Of a stretch of DNA of 5,838 bases, positions 1 through 5,508 are shown in pieces. The DNA is from an uncultured bacterium (GTDB lineage Bacteria > Actinomycetota > Actinomycetes > S36-B12). A program made the translations under genes and the position numbers. The notes beneath the pieces are model-generated. The model was not told the origin of the DNA, made no database searches, and saw nothing but the letters and a program-made list of their open reading frames with translations. The stretch covers positions 1 to 5,838 of the forward strand of contig CAITYI010000085.1 in assembly GCA_903896585.1 (NCBI GenBank), read 5' to 3'. Every line of letters starts with the position of its first letter. Positions within the stretch are counted from its first letter, which is position 1.

Positions 1-579
1 AGCGAGGTCGCGGGGTTCACCAAGTTTGCGCATGCTCTCGCGCACCATGCGTCGAAGATCTAGGCGGGCGGCTTTACGACTGCGAGTGGTTCGGTGGGTT
101 CGGCGCACAGGTGGGGTAACGCGCATCCGGGAGATGAGTTTACGTACCTGGCGAATTTCATCTTCGGAACACTCGGAAAATGCCTTGAAGCGATAAACAT
201 CAGAGGTGCTCGCTAGATAACCGAGTTTGATTTCATCGGGGCTGATATCACCGGGAATACCCTCTTCAGTATTGGGAATTTCGAGGGTGGCACCAGCGGT
301 AGATGAGGATCTCAGGGTGAGTTTGCGGGCGTCCGTATTGGCTTCCTCGATGTCGAGAAAAAATAACTTGAAGACTGCGTTGTAAATAGGAACTTGATCT
401 TGACGCCGAATCATGGTGGCCCGGCCCGCCCAGTAAACATCCATCAGGTCACTGACGTCGAGTTGGGAAACCCCTGAGCAGAACGTCAATATGTCGTCTG
501 AACCAATCGATATTCCTGCGTGTCTGAGTGTTTGACCGAACTCTACGAGAAGTTCGTCGAACCCGCTAAGAGATGACAT
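1..579 (-). CDS. coxE: CoxE-like VWA-domain protein (partial, C-terminus beyond left edge)
   Basis: The first 193 codons are present. The reading frame is open to the window edge. The N-terminal region (about residues 6-75) is a helical segment containing DVYWAGRATM near residue 47 and a following YNAVFKLFF stretch, both typical of CoxE-type proteins. A basic segment near residues 168-185 contains RLDLRRMVRESMRK, the conserved Arg-rich signature just before the von Willebrand factor A domain. The VWA domain with its metal-binding MIDAS motif should follow but lies outside the window, so it is not seen. The ATG overlaps the end of the AAA+ ATPase gene by 14 bp, which implies translational coupling. 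No strong ribosome binding site is visible. In characterised clusters CoxE works with the ATPase CoxD in metal-centre maturation of aerobic CO dehydrogenase. The exact target here is unknown, and other molybdenum hydroxylases are possible. Confidence 0.85.
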   Translation of the reverse strand, partial: MSSLSGFDELLVEFGQTLRHAGISIGSDDILTFCSGVSQLDVSDLMDVYWAGRATMIRRQDQVPIYNAVFKLFFLDIEEANTDARKLTLRSSSTAGATLEIPNTEEGIPGDISPDEIKLGYLASTSDVYRFKAFSECSEDEIRQVRKLISRMRVTPPVRRTHRTTRSRKAARLDLRRMVRESMRKLGEPRDLA

Positions 580-1426
580 CCTGAATACTTCGAGAGGCAA
601 ACTCCAAATCATCGCGATCCTTGACGACAGCGCCGAGGGTATCGATGGCGACTTCAGCAGTCAGGGTTTTTGCACCTAGTGCGCTAACGCTTTCGGCCCA
701 GTCAATGGTTTCTGCGACTCCGGGGATTTTTTCGAGATCCATTCCGCGAAGTCGGTTAACTGCGTGAACGACCTGATCGGCAAGAGCTGGACCGATCTCT
801 GGGAGTCGTGATTTGACAATCGCGATTTCGCGTTCGCTTTCGGGAAAGCCAATCCAGGTGTAAAGGCAACGGCGCTTGAGAGCGTCGTGAAGTTCCCGGG
901 TTCGGTTTGAGGTAAGGATGACAATAGGTCGAGATTCGGCTTGAATTGTTCCCACCTCGGGGATGGTAACTTGGAAATCACCCAGTAGTTCAAGAAGGAA
1001 CGCCTCAAATTCATCGTCGGCTCGGTCGATTTCATCGATCAACAGAACACATTGATCTCCAGACCTCACGGCTTTCAGTAGTGGTCGCTCAAGCAGAAAC
1101 CGCGGACCGAAAAGTTGCTCGTCAGAAGCGTCGTCTGTGGCAAGTGATCGCACAAAGAGCATTTGACGGGCGTAGTCCCACTCGTAGAGGGCTTGATGCA
1201 TGTCGATGCCCTCGTAACACTGCAGACGAATTAACTCTCGGCCCAACATCGCGGAAACCGTGCGAGCCAATTCCGTCTTACCAACGCCTACCTCGCCCTC
1301 AAGGAGTAATGGCTTACCGAGTTTGAGTGACAGTAATAGTGATGTGGCCAGGCCACGATCGGCGATATAACCACGATCCGCAAGATCGCTGGTGAGCTGC
1401 GGAACGGTCAGTTCTTCAAACGCCAT
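566..1426 (-). CDS. coxD: MoxR-family AAA+ ATPase, CoxD-like
   Basis: A 286-aa cytoplasmic AAA+ ATPase of normal MoxR length. Visible motifs are Walker A GEVGVGKT (residues 44-51), Walker B VLLIDEID (127-134), sensor 1 ILTSN (170-174, Asn174), the arginine-finger region LKRRC (183-187) and the sensor 2-like PGVAETIDWAES (235-246). The last motif is characteristic of the CoxD branch of MoxR proteins. All ATP-binding and hydrolysis residues appear intact. Family members act as chaperone-like ATPases with a VWA partner, here the downstream coxE, which overlaps by 14 bp. CoxD in Oligotropha is needed for assembly of the CuSMo centre of CO dehydrogenase. The start codon lies 5 nt after the stop of the 82-aa gene and has only a weak Shine-Dalgarno sequence, so coupled translation is likely. 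The fold assignment is sure. The CO dehydrogenase link is inferred, since no structural subunits are in view. Confidence 0.92.
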   Translation of the reverse strand: MAFEELTVPQLTSDLADRGYIADRGLATSLLLSLKLGKPLLLEGEVGVGKTELARTVSAMLGRELIRLQCYEGIDMHQALYEWDYARQMLFVRSLATDDASDEQLFGPRFLLERPLLKAVRSGDQCVLLIDEIDRADDEFEAFLLELLGDFQVTIPEVGTIQAESRPIVILTSNRTRELHDALKRRCLYTWIGFPESEREIAIVKSRLPEIGPALADQVVHAVNRLRGMDLEKIPGVAETIDWAESVSALGAKTLTAEVAIDTLGAVVKDRDDLEFASRSIQDVIS

Positions 1427-1431
1427 GAAAT

Positions 1432-1680
1432 TTAGTCCACTTGGCCCAGAACGAGGTCACCCAGCGAGGCTGAACCGAGCTTGCCTTCTCTCGCCAACTT
1501 GTTCTTCCAGGCGGTAGCCATGTCTACACCTTCTTCGGCGAAGCCATCAAAAGAAACATCTTTCATATTCCGACATACCTTGTTCGGCGTGCATTCCTCA
1601 TCCATTTCAGTCATGGATCCCGGGGTTCCTTGCCAAACGGTACGAAGTACCTCAGCTGCTTTTTCACTTTCGATGGACAT
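1432..1680 (-). CDS. small protein of unknown function, first gene of the CoxD/CoxE operon
   Basis: An 82-aa protein I do not recognise. It is supported as a real gene by an AGGGAG ribosome binding site six bases before its ATG (1687-1692) and by its position 5 nt ahead of the ATPase start on the same strand. The N-terminal half is acidic (seven Asp/Glu among residues 4-29) and carries a Cys30-x5-Cys36 pair. Two tryptophans (Trp16, Trp58) are present. The C-terminal part, from about residue 54, is a basic, possibly helical segment (WKNKLAREGKLG) followed by a short hydrophobic end. There is no signal peptide or membrane segment. The cysteine pair could bind a metal or form a disulfide, but two cysteines alone prove neither. 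Its place suggests a partner or accessory factor of the AAA+/VWA pair. It could also be a lineage-specific protein with an unrelated role. Confidence 0.75.
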   Translation of the reverse strand: MSIESEKAAEVLRTVWQGTPGSMTEMDEECTPNKVCRNMKDVSFDGFAEEGVDMATAWKNKLAREGKLGSASLGDLVLGQVD

Positions 1681-1686
1681 GGGCTA

Positions 1687-1692
1687 CTCCCT
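1687..1692 (-). promoter_or_regulatory. ribosome binding site of the 82-aa gene
   Basis: AGGGAG on the minus strand, six bases before the ATG at 1680. This is the clearest Shine-Dalgarno sequence in the left operon. It fixes the start of the small gene and marks it as the likely first gene of the transcript. Confidence 0.7.
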
Positions 1693-1790
1693 GTGGTTAT
1701 GAATTACGTAACGATACCAGCCGAATGGGACCCCCGCAGCCGGGTCGACAATTGGCATTTCCAGCACCAAGCCCCACAGTCCAAGCCCAA

Positions 1791-1826
1791 TAGGCCAATC
1801 TAAATAGGCCAATCTAAATTGGCCAA
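1791..1826. repeat. 14-bp tandem repeat with overlapping inverted repeat in the divergent intergenic region
   Basis: TAGGCCAATCTAAA occurs twice in perfect tandem (1791-1804, 1805-1818), followed by a partial third copy, TTGGCCAA (1819-1826). The second copy and the partial third form a perfect 7-bp inverted repeat, GGCCAAT (1807-1813) and ATTGGCC (1818-1824), with a 4-base spacer. The array sits about 60-100 bp upstream of moeA and 110-145 bp upstream of the 82-aa gene, so one bound protein could act on both promoters. It may be an operator, but replication slippage of a neutral sequence would look the same. Confidence 0.7.
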
Positions 1827-1875
1827 GAAACTCGAGGTAGTTAGGTAAACCCTTAGTTCGCAGAGTCTCAGCGCG

Positions 1876-1881
1876 TAGAGT
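1876..1881 (+). promoter_or_regulatory. possible -10 element for a leaderless moeA transcript
   Basis: TAGAGT matches the TAnnnT core of an actinobacterial -10 box and ends six bases before the moeA ATG. That spacing would place transcription initiation at or next to the A of the start codon. No good -35 hexamer lies 16-19 bp upstream. The hexamer includes an in-frame TAG stop (1876-1878), so moeA cannot start further upstream. Confidence 0.3.
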
Positions 1882-1887
1882 TCTCGC

Positions 1888-3105
1888 ATGCTGAGCGTTG
1901 CGGAGTACCTTGACCTCGTTCTTGACAGTGTCAGCGAACTTCCCCCAATGGAAATGCCCATCTCGGACGTGAATGGATGCGTACTGGCCCAAGATATTTA
2001 TGCACGGTGGCCACTTCCCTCATTTGATAACTCGTCTATGGATGGATATGCGGTAATTGCCTCAGATTTAGTGAATGCCAGCGAGGGTTCACCGATTGCG
2101 CTACCCGTGATTGACGATATCCCGGCCGGGTTCAAGTCCGTGGAGACTTTGCGAAGTGGTCAGGCCATTCGAATCATGACCGGTGCGCCAACTCCGGCTG
2201 GCGCAGACAGCGTAATTCCCATCGAGAGTACTGACGGTGGCAGCGAGGTCGTTGTGATCCGGGCGTCCGTTGTGCCGGGAAGTTGTATCCGACGCGAAGG
2301 AGAGGATGTTAAAGCAGGAGACCTGGTTCTCCCACAAGGCACGTTTATTGGCCCTCGCCAAATCGCGTTGATTGCCGCGGTTGGTCACGGGGTTATTTCA
2401 GTGATCCCCAAGCCTCGCGTTGCCGTACTCGCGACGGGTAGTGAACTTGTCGAACCAGGAACGGAACTCAAATTCGGGCTCATTTCGGATTCAAATAGTT
2501 TCCTCGTCACGGCAATCGCAAATGACAGCGGAGCCGCTGCCTATCGGCTTCCACCGGTGCAAGATGACGAAGAGACCTTGATTCAGATTCTTGAGGATCA
2601 GGTGCACCGAGCTGACCTCATCATCACAACCGGCGGCGTGAGCATGGGTGCCTACGATCCCGTTAAGTCTGCATTCCTGAAACTGGGAACTGCGCAGTTT
2701 CACAAAGTAGCCATGCAACCGGGCATGCCGCAAGGTTTCGGCAGCATCGGACAGCCGGCAATCCCGATCATTACGCTGCCGGGAAACCCGGTGAGCGCTT
2801 ATATTTCCTTTGAAACCTTTATTCGTCCAGCAATTCGTAAGATGCGGGGATTAAAACAGTTACAGCGCCCGCAGCACTCGGCAACGCTCATCGGTGAACT
2901 GAGGTCACCAATAAATAAGGTGCAGTTCGCGCGAGCTCGTTACATTACGCAGGGTCAGGTTGAACTTGTAGGAACTGGGCAGGGATCACATGTTCTTGGT
3001 GGACTGGCTCAAGCTGATGCCCTCGTTGTTATTCCGGTGGGTGTTGACAGTATTGCCAGTGGAGAACAAGTTGAAGTGATTGATGTGAGAGGTGAATTAT
3101 CTTGA
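1888..3105 (+). CDS. moeA: molybdopterin molybdotransferase MoeA
   Basis: A 405-aa protein of normal MoeA length. It inserts molybdate into adenylylated molybdopterin to form the mature molybdenum cofactor in the cytoplasm. Visible motifs are FDNSSMDGYA (46-55), IMTGAPTPAGADSVI (96-110), RREGEDVKAGD (135-145), GSELVEPG (184-191), TTGGVSMGAYD (247-257), MQPGMPQGFG (276-285) and LPGNPVSA (297-304). The central MoCF-binding domain spans roughly 177-315 and the C-terminal domain IV about 328-405. The ATG at 1888 is forced by an in-frame TAG only 12 bases upstream. It lacks a clear Shine-Dalgarno sequence, and leaderless translation is plausible. The stop overlaps the moaC start (TTGA, 3102-3105). 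It is the first gene of the moeA-moaC-mogA operon and is divergent from the CoxD/CoxE operon. Residue 280 is Met where Escherichia coli MoeA has Lys; I believe this is a lineage variant, not a defect. Confidence 0.97.
   Translation: MLSVAEYLDLVLDSVSELPPMEMPISDVNGCVLAQDIYARWPLPSFDNSSMDGYAVIASDLVNASEGSPIALPVIDDIPAGFKSVETLRSGQAIRIMTGAPTPAGADSVIPIESTDGGSEVVVIRASVVPGSCIRREGEDVKAGDLVLPQGTFIGPRQIALIAAVGHGVISVIPKPRVAVLATGSELVEPGTELKFGLISDSNSFLVTAIANDSGAAAYRLPPVQDDEETLIQILEDQVHRADLIITTGGVSMGAYDPVKSAFLKLGTAQFHKVAMQPGMPQGFGSIGQPAIPIITLPGNPVSAYISFETFIRPAIRKMRGLKQLQRPQHSATLIGELRSPINKVQFARARYITQGQVELVGTGQGSHVLGGLAQADALVVIPVGVDSIASGEQVEVIDVRGELS
3090..3094 (+). promoter_or_regulatory. ribosome binding site supporting the TTG start of moaC
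   Basis: AGGTG inside the end of moeA lies seven bases before TTG at 3102. The next in-frame ATG (3144) would remove the conserved FPHLNDQG segment found near the N-terminus of MoaC proteins, so the TTG start is preferred. Confidence 0.65.
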
Positions 3106-3581
3106 ATGCATTCCCGCATCTCAATGATCAGGGCAATGCCCACATGGTCAACGTGGTTGAGAAAACTGTGACCGAACGCAGTGCCACCGCCTATTCATTT
3201 GTCTCCATGTCACCCGAAGTGATTGCCTTACTGCGGGCAGGTGACATGCCCAAAGGAGATGCCCTCGCGGTTGCTCGCATTGCCGCCATCTCCGCGACCA
3301 AGAAGACAAGTGATCTGATCCCGCTGTGTCACCCGCTTGCCATCCACGGTGTTGATGTCCTCATGGAAATCACCGACAAAGGTGTTGCCATGTTGGTGAC
3401 CGTCATGACCGCCGACCGAACGGGTGTCGAAATGGAGGCACTCACCGCAGCTTCGGTTGGTGCACTGGCCCTGATCGACATGGTGAAGGGTCGGGATCGC
3501 ATGGCCCGCATTGAATGTGTGGAATTGCGCGAGAAAAAAGGTGGACGCTCCGGTCACTGGACCCGGGAAGCACATGCCTAA
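3102..3581 (+). CDS. moaC: cyclic pyranopterin monophosphate synthase MoaC
   Basis: A 159-aa protein, normal for the family. It converts the MoaA product 3',8-cyclo-dihydro-GTP to cyclic pyranopterin monophosphate, an early step of molybdenum cofactor synthesis. The family motifs are FPHLNDQGNAHMVNV (4-18), MPKGDAL (49-55), LIPLCHPL (72-79), RTGVEMEALTA (106-116), DMVKGRDR (126-133) and GGRSGHW (147-153). Residues matching the known E. coli active site are all present: Lys51, His77, Glu110, Glu112, Asp126 and Lys129. The TTG start overlaps the moeA stop as TTGA and is preceded by AGGTG. The 3' end overlaps mogA by 8 bp, so the three genes appear translationally coupled. No moaA, the gene for the preceding enzyme, is in this window. 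Confidence 0.97.
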   Translation: MNAFPHLNDQGNAHMVNVVEKTVTERSATAYSFVSMSPEVIALLRAGDMPKGDALAVARIAAISATKKTSDLIPLCHPLAIHGVDVLMEITDKGVAMLVTVMTADRTGVEMEALTAASVGALALIDMVKGRDRMARIECVELREKKGGRSGHWTREAHA

Positions 3582-4068
3582 CTACCGGGCTCAGGTAATC
3601 ACCGTTTCCACCCGCGCTGCTGCCGGCACCCGTGACGACACATCCGGTAAAATCATGACTGCTGCGCTCAGTGAACTCGGATTCACCTGTTCACCAACAG
3701 TCATAATCCCCGATGGCCCCGGAGTCAGCCAGGCAATCACCCAAGCCGTTAACGCCGGACACGACCTCGTGATCACAACCGGGGGTACCGGATTGACACC
3801 TGCTGATAACACCCCCGAGTACACCTTGCCGTTACTGGATCGCGAGATCCCGGGCATTGCGGATTCGATCCGTGCATTCGGTGCAGCACACGGCATTCCC
3901 ACGGCAATGTTGTCCCGCGGCGTGGCAGGTCAAATCAATAAATCAATTGTGATCAATGCACCCGGCTCCCCCGGGGGAGCAAAAGACTCGGTTGCCGTGA
4001 TCTCGCAGGTCATCATGCACGCATTGGATCAAATCAATGGTGGAGATCACCCCACGCAAGCTCAATAA
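3574..4068 (+). CDS. mogA: molybdopterin adenylyltransferase, MogA/MoaB family
   Basis: A 164-aa single-domain MoCF-biosynthesis protein. It adenylylates molybdopterin using ATP, supplying the substrate for MoeA. The N-terminal strand and STRAAAGTRDDTSG loop (12-25) are followed by TTGGTGLTPADNTPE (68-82), SRGVAG (114-119) and APGSPGGAKDS (129-139). Asp47 and Asp78 correspond to the catalytic acidic residues known in E. coli MogA. The frame is open upstream to 3511, but the ATG at 3574 is chosen: it puts the conserved YRAQVITVS strand right at the N-terminus as in homologues, overlaps the moaC stop by 8 bp, and has GGGAAG just upstream. A choice between the names mogA and moaB cannot be made from sequence alone. 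This is the last gene of the operon, and it converges with the lipoprotein gene 40 bp away. Confidence 0.93.
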   Translation: MPNYRAQVITVSTRAAAGTRDDTSGKIMTAALSELGFTCSPTVIIPDGPGVSQAITQAVNAGHDLVITTGGTGLTPADNTPEYTLPLLDREIPGIADSIRAFGAAHGIPTAMLSRGVAGQINKSIVINAPGSPGGAKDSVAVISQVIMHALDQINGGDHPTQAQ

Positions 4069-4108
4069 TCAGAAAGCCGCCGCGCCCACCGACATCCCCC
4101 TTTACCTC

Positions 4109-5227
4109 TTAGTTGAGGTTGGTGAATTCGTTGTTCCACTTCGAGGTGAAGAAACTCACGTAGTCAATCGGAGGGGCAAGGAGCTCGCCCTCGGGCGGCA
4201 AGTTGTCTTTCGTGACGACCGTGGGCTTATCCCAGTCGAGGTCCGCTCCGTACGAAGGGGTCGTCTTGGCAATGGTCGTGCCGCGTGCCGCATTCTGAGC
4301 GATCTGATCCATAGCAACCCATGAGGCCCACCCGAGAGCGTTCTCGACTGAGGCATCAAGTTTGCCCTGGCGGATGAGATCTAGGGTGGGCAGGCTTGCG
4401 TACACCCCAAGCAGCAACGGGCGATCGGGGAACGACTTTCCCGGGAACTTTGTCTCAATGGCTTTCGCGGCTCCTGCGTCAGACGACGAGAACGGGATCC
4501 AAAATGCCTTGGCGTCAGGAGTCGAGTCTAGGAATGACGTGACCTGCTCCTCTGTTCCTGTGGTGAGGTTTGCCGGGTCGGCATCGAATTCGCCGCCAAC
4601 GGTGATGGTGGTTTCGGCAATCTTCGCAAGCATTGCCTCGTTGCGAGCAACAATGAACTGCGCCGGGAAGTTTTGCACGATGATCTCGGCAGCGCTGTTG
4701 GCTCCAAGCTTTTCGACCATCCAGTCAGCGAGGGCTCCACCCATAGCAGATTCATCGGGGTAGTAGGCGCCATCAAGACGATCTTGCGGGCCGGGGTCGC
4801 CGCCAACGCTGATGACCGGTATGTCCTTCCTGTCAGCAATATCAAGTGCCTCGGTGAAGTAGGACTGTGGGAAGGCATTGGTCACGAGCACGTCAACGTT
4901 CTGGTTCACCAGATCCTTGGCACACTTGGCCATGGTTGCGGGATCGCCTTGTCCATCGCAGGTGACGAAGGTCCATCCGAGCGCTTCCGCTGCCTGCTTG
5001 CTCGCAACTTCCTCGCGAGCGGCTTCAAAATTGGCACCCACATATTTCACGTAGCCAATCGTCAGGGGCGGTACCTCCACGGGTGCCCCTGCCGCGGCTG
5101 CCGCCGCCACTCCTAGGTCTGCTGCAGCGGACTCTGTTGGTGTACCGATGCTGTTAGTACCACATGCAGAGAGCGCGAGTGCCGTTCCAGCAAGAGTTGC
5201 AGCCGTAACTGCCAACCGTACTCTCAT
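4109..5227 (-). CDS. sugar-type ABC transporter substrate-binding lipoprotein (type I periplasmic-binding fold)
   Basis: A 372-aa exported lipoprotein. Residues 1-22 form a lipoprotein signal peptide: MRVR, a hydrophobic core, then the lipobox LSAC with the lipidated Cys22. An Ala/Pro-rich linker (about 23-54, with six consecutive Ala) precedes the binding domain, which begins at LTIGYVKYVG (55-64). The pattern ALGW, CDGQGDPATMAKCAKDLV, VDVLVTNAF, DIPVISVGGDPG fits the RbsB-like sugar-binding group (Peripla_BP_4 type). Cys90 and Cys102 could form a disulfide. The frame is open up to 5323, but the ATG at 5227 is chosen because it starts the signal peptide and has GGAGAA just upstream. No permease or ATPase gene is next to it; its 3' neighbour is the convergent mogA. 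The ligand cannot be told from sequence; a sugar is likeliest, and autoinducer or purine-type ligands are possible. Confidence 0.9.
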   Translation of the reverse strand: MRVRLAVTAATLAGTALALSACGTNSIGTPTESAAADLGVAAAAAAGAPVEVPPLTIGYVKYVGANFEAAREEVASKQAAEALGWTFVTCDGQGDPATMAKCAKDLVNQNVDVLVTNAFPQSYFTEALDIADRKDIPVISVGGDPGPQDRLDGAYYPDESAMGGALADWMVEKLGANSAAEIIVQNFPAQFIVARNEAMLAKIAETTITVGGEFDADPANLTTGTEEQVTSFLDSTPDAKAFWIPFSSSDAGAAKAIETKFPGKSFPDRPLLLGVYASLPTLDLIRQGKLDASVENALGWASWVAMDQIAQNAARGTTIAKTTPSYGADLDWDKPTVVTKDNLPPEGELLAPPIDYVSFFTSKWNNEFTNLN

Positions 5228-5230
5228 TGA

Positions 5231-5236
5231 TTCTCC
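5231..5236 (-). promoter_or_regulatory. ribosome binding site of the substrate-binding lipoprotein
   Basis: GGAGAA on the minus strand, with its GGAG core five bases before the ATG at 5227. It decides the start in favour of the codon that opens the lipoprotein signal peptide over the start 96 bases further upstream. Confidence 0.75.
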
Positions 5237-5353
5237 GTAGAATATTTCGTGCTTTTGGGATCCAGTTGCGGATGTGACGTTGTGGCAACTTACAGGGCGC
5301 CGTTCCCGTTCGCGTTCACTCACTGAGCCAATTTCCCAAAAGGCAGAGCCTTA

Positions 5354-5383
5354 ACTATAAGGTGCCTTCACTAAATCCGTCAC
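5354..5383 (-). promoter_or_regulatory. probable promoter of the substrate-binding lipoprotein gene
   Basis: On the minus strand a -35-like GTGACG (5378-5383, 4 of 6 to TTGACA) is followed after 18 bp by TATAGT (5354-5359, 5 of 6 to TATAAT). The predicted leader is about 120 nt. The -10 is embedded in a short inverted repeat, CCTTA-N4-TAAGG (5349-5362), and a second small palindrome, AAGGTGCCTT (5359-5368), lies in the spacer. A repressor could use these, but they are short enough to arise by chance. Confidence 0.45.
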
Positions 5384-5404
5384 ATCATCGGAATACTCAT
5401 CCCC

Positions 5405-5431
5405 TGTGACCATTCACATTCTTGTGCACAA
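5405..5431. promoter_or_regulatory. two palindromes upstream of the lipoprotein promoter, possible operators
   Basis: TGTGA-N4-TCACA (5405-5418) has perfect CRP-type half-sites but a spacer of four instead of the usual six. Three bases further is TTGTGCACAA (5422-5431), a perfect 10-bp palindrome. Both lie 20-50 bp upstream of the proposed -35 of the lipoprotein gene. Sugar-uptake genes are often controlled by CRP or LacI-type regulators that bind such palindromes. TTGTGCACA also differs by one base from an actinobacterial DnaA box, but it is a single site. Confidence 0.4.
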
Positions 5432-5467
5432 CTCGGGGGCTGCCTGGGGAGGGCCGATCCATGACTA

Positions 5468-5496
5468 CCCGGGACAGGGGTTAACGAAGTCCCGGG
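5468..5496. terminator. GC-rich hairpin between ppa and the lipoprotein gene, possible terminator
   Basis: CCCGGGAC (5468-5475) and GTCCCGGG (5489-5496) form a perfect 8-bp stem with a 13-base loop. It lies about 60 bases after the ppa stop, downstream of the tRNA fragment. No T-run follows on either strand, so a classical intrinsic terminator is not shown. Terminators lacking a U-tract have been proposed in actinobacteria, which keeps this reading open. Confidence 0.4.
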
Positions 5497-5508
5497 GCAT
5501 AACAAAGG

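Noticed and set aside
1684..1992. A 102-codon minus-strand reading frame ending just before the 82-aa gene.
   Set aside because: It overlaps the first 35 codons of moeA on the opposite strand, needs a TTG start with no support, and contains the tandem repeat. It looks like chance coding potential, though its part in 1684-1887 could be compared with relatives for a gene remnant.
2718..2747. Met280 in the MoeA motif MQPGMPQGFG, where Escherichia coli has Lys.
   Set aside because: I recall the same form in other actinobacterial MoeA proteins and the rest of the active-site motifs are intact, so it is probably lineage variation and not a novelty.
3228..3575. A 115-codon minus-strand frame opposite moaC.
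   Set aside because: It is antisense to a clear, fully conserved moaC whose active-site residues are all intact, and it has low-complexity His/Gly-rich content with no recognisable domain.
4104..4119. A short hairpin ACCTC-N6-GAGGT at the convergent gene ends, considered as a bidirectional terminator.
   Set aside because: The stem is only 5 bp, it overlaps the lipoprotein stop codon and no T-run follows on either strand.
4037..4324. A plus-strand frame starting in the end of mogA, which could be read as a small downstream gene of the cofactor operon.
   Set aside because: Most of it is antisense to the 3' end of the lipoprotein gene, and it has no resemblance to moaE, moaD or another cofactor gene.
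4362..5116. Plus-strand frames opposite the substrate-binding protein.
   Set aside because: They mirror the coding sequence of a convincing lipoprotein gene and show no domain or ribosome binding site of their own.
5422..5431. TTGTGCACAA as a DnaA box, hinting at a replication origin.
   Set aside because: It is a single site with one mismatch to the actinobacterial box, with no cluster, no AT-rich unwinding region and no dnaA, dnaN or parAB genes nearby.
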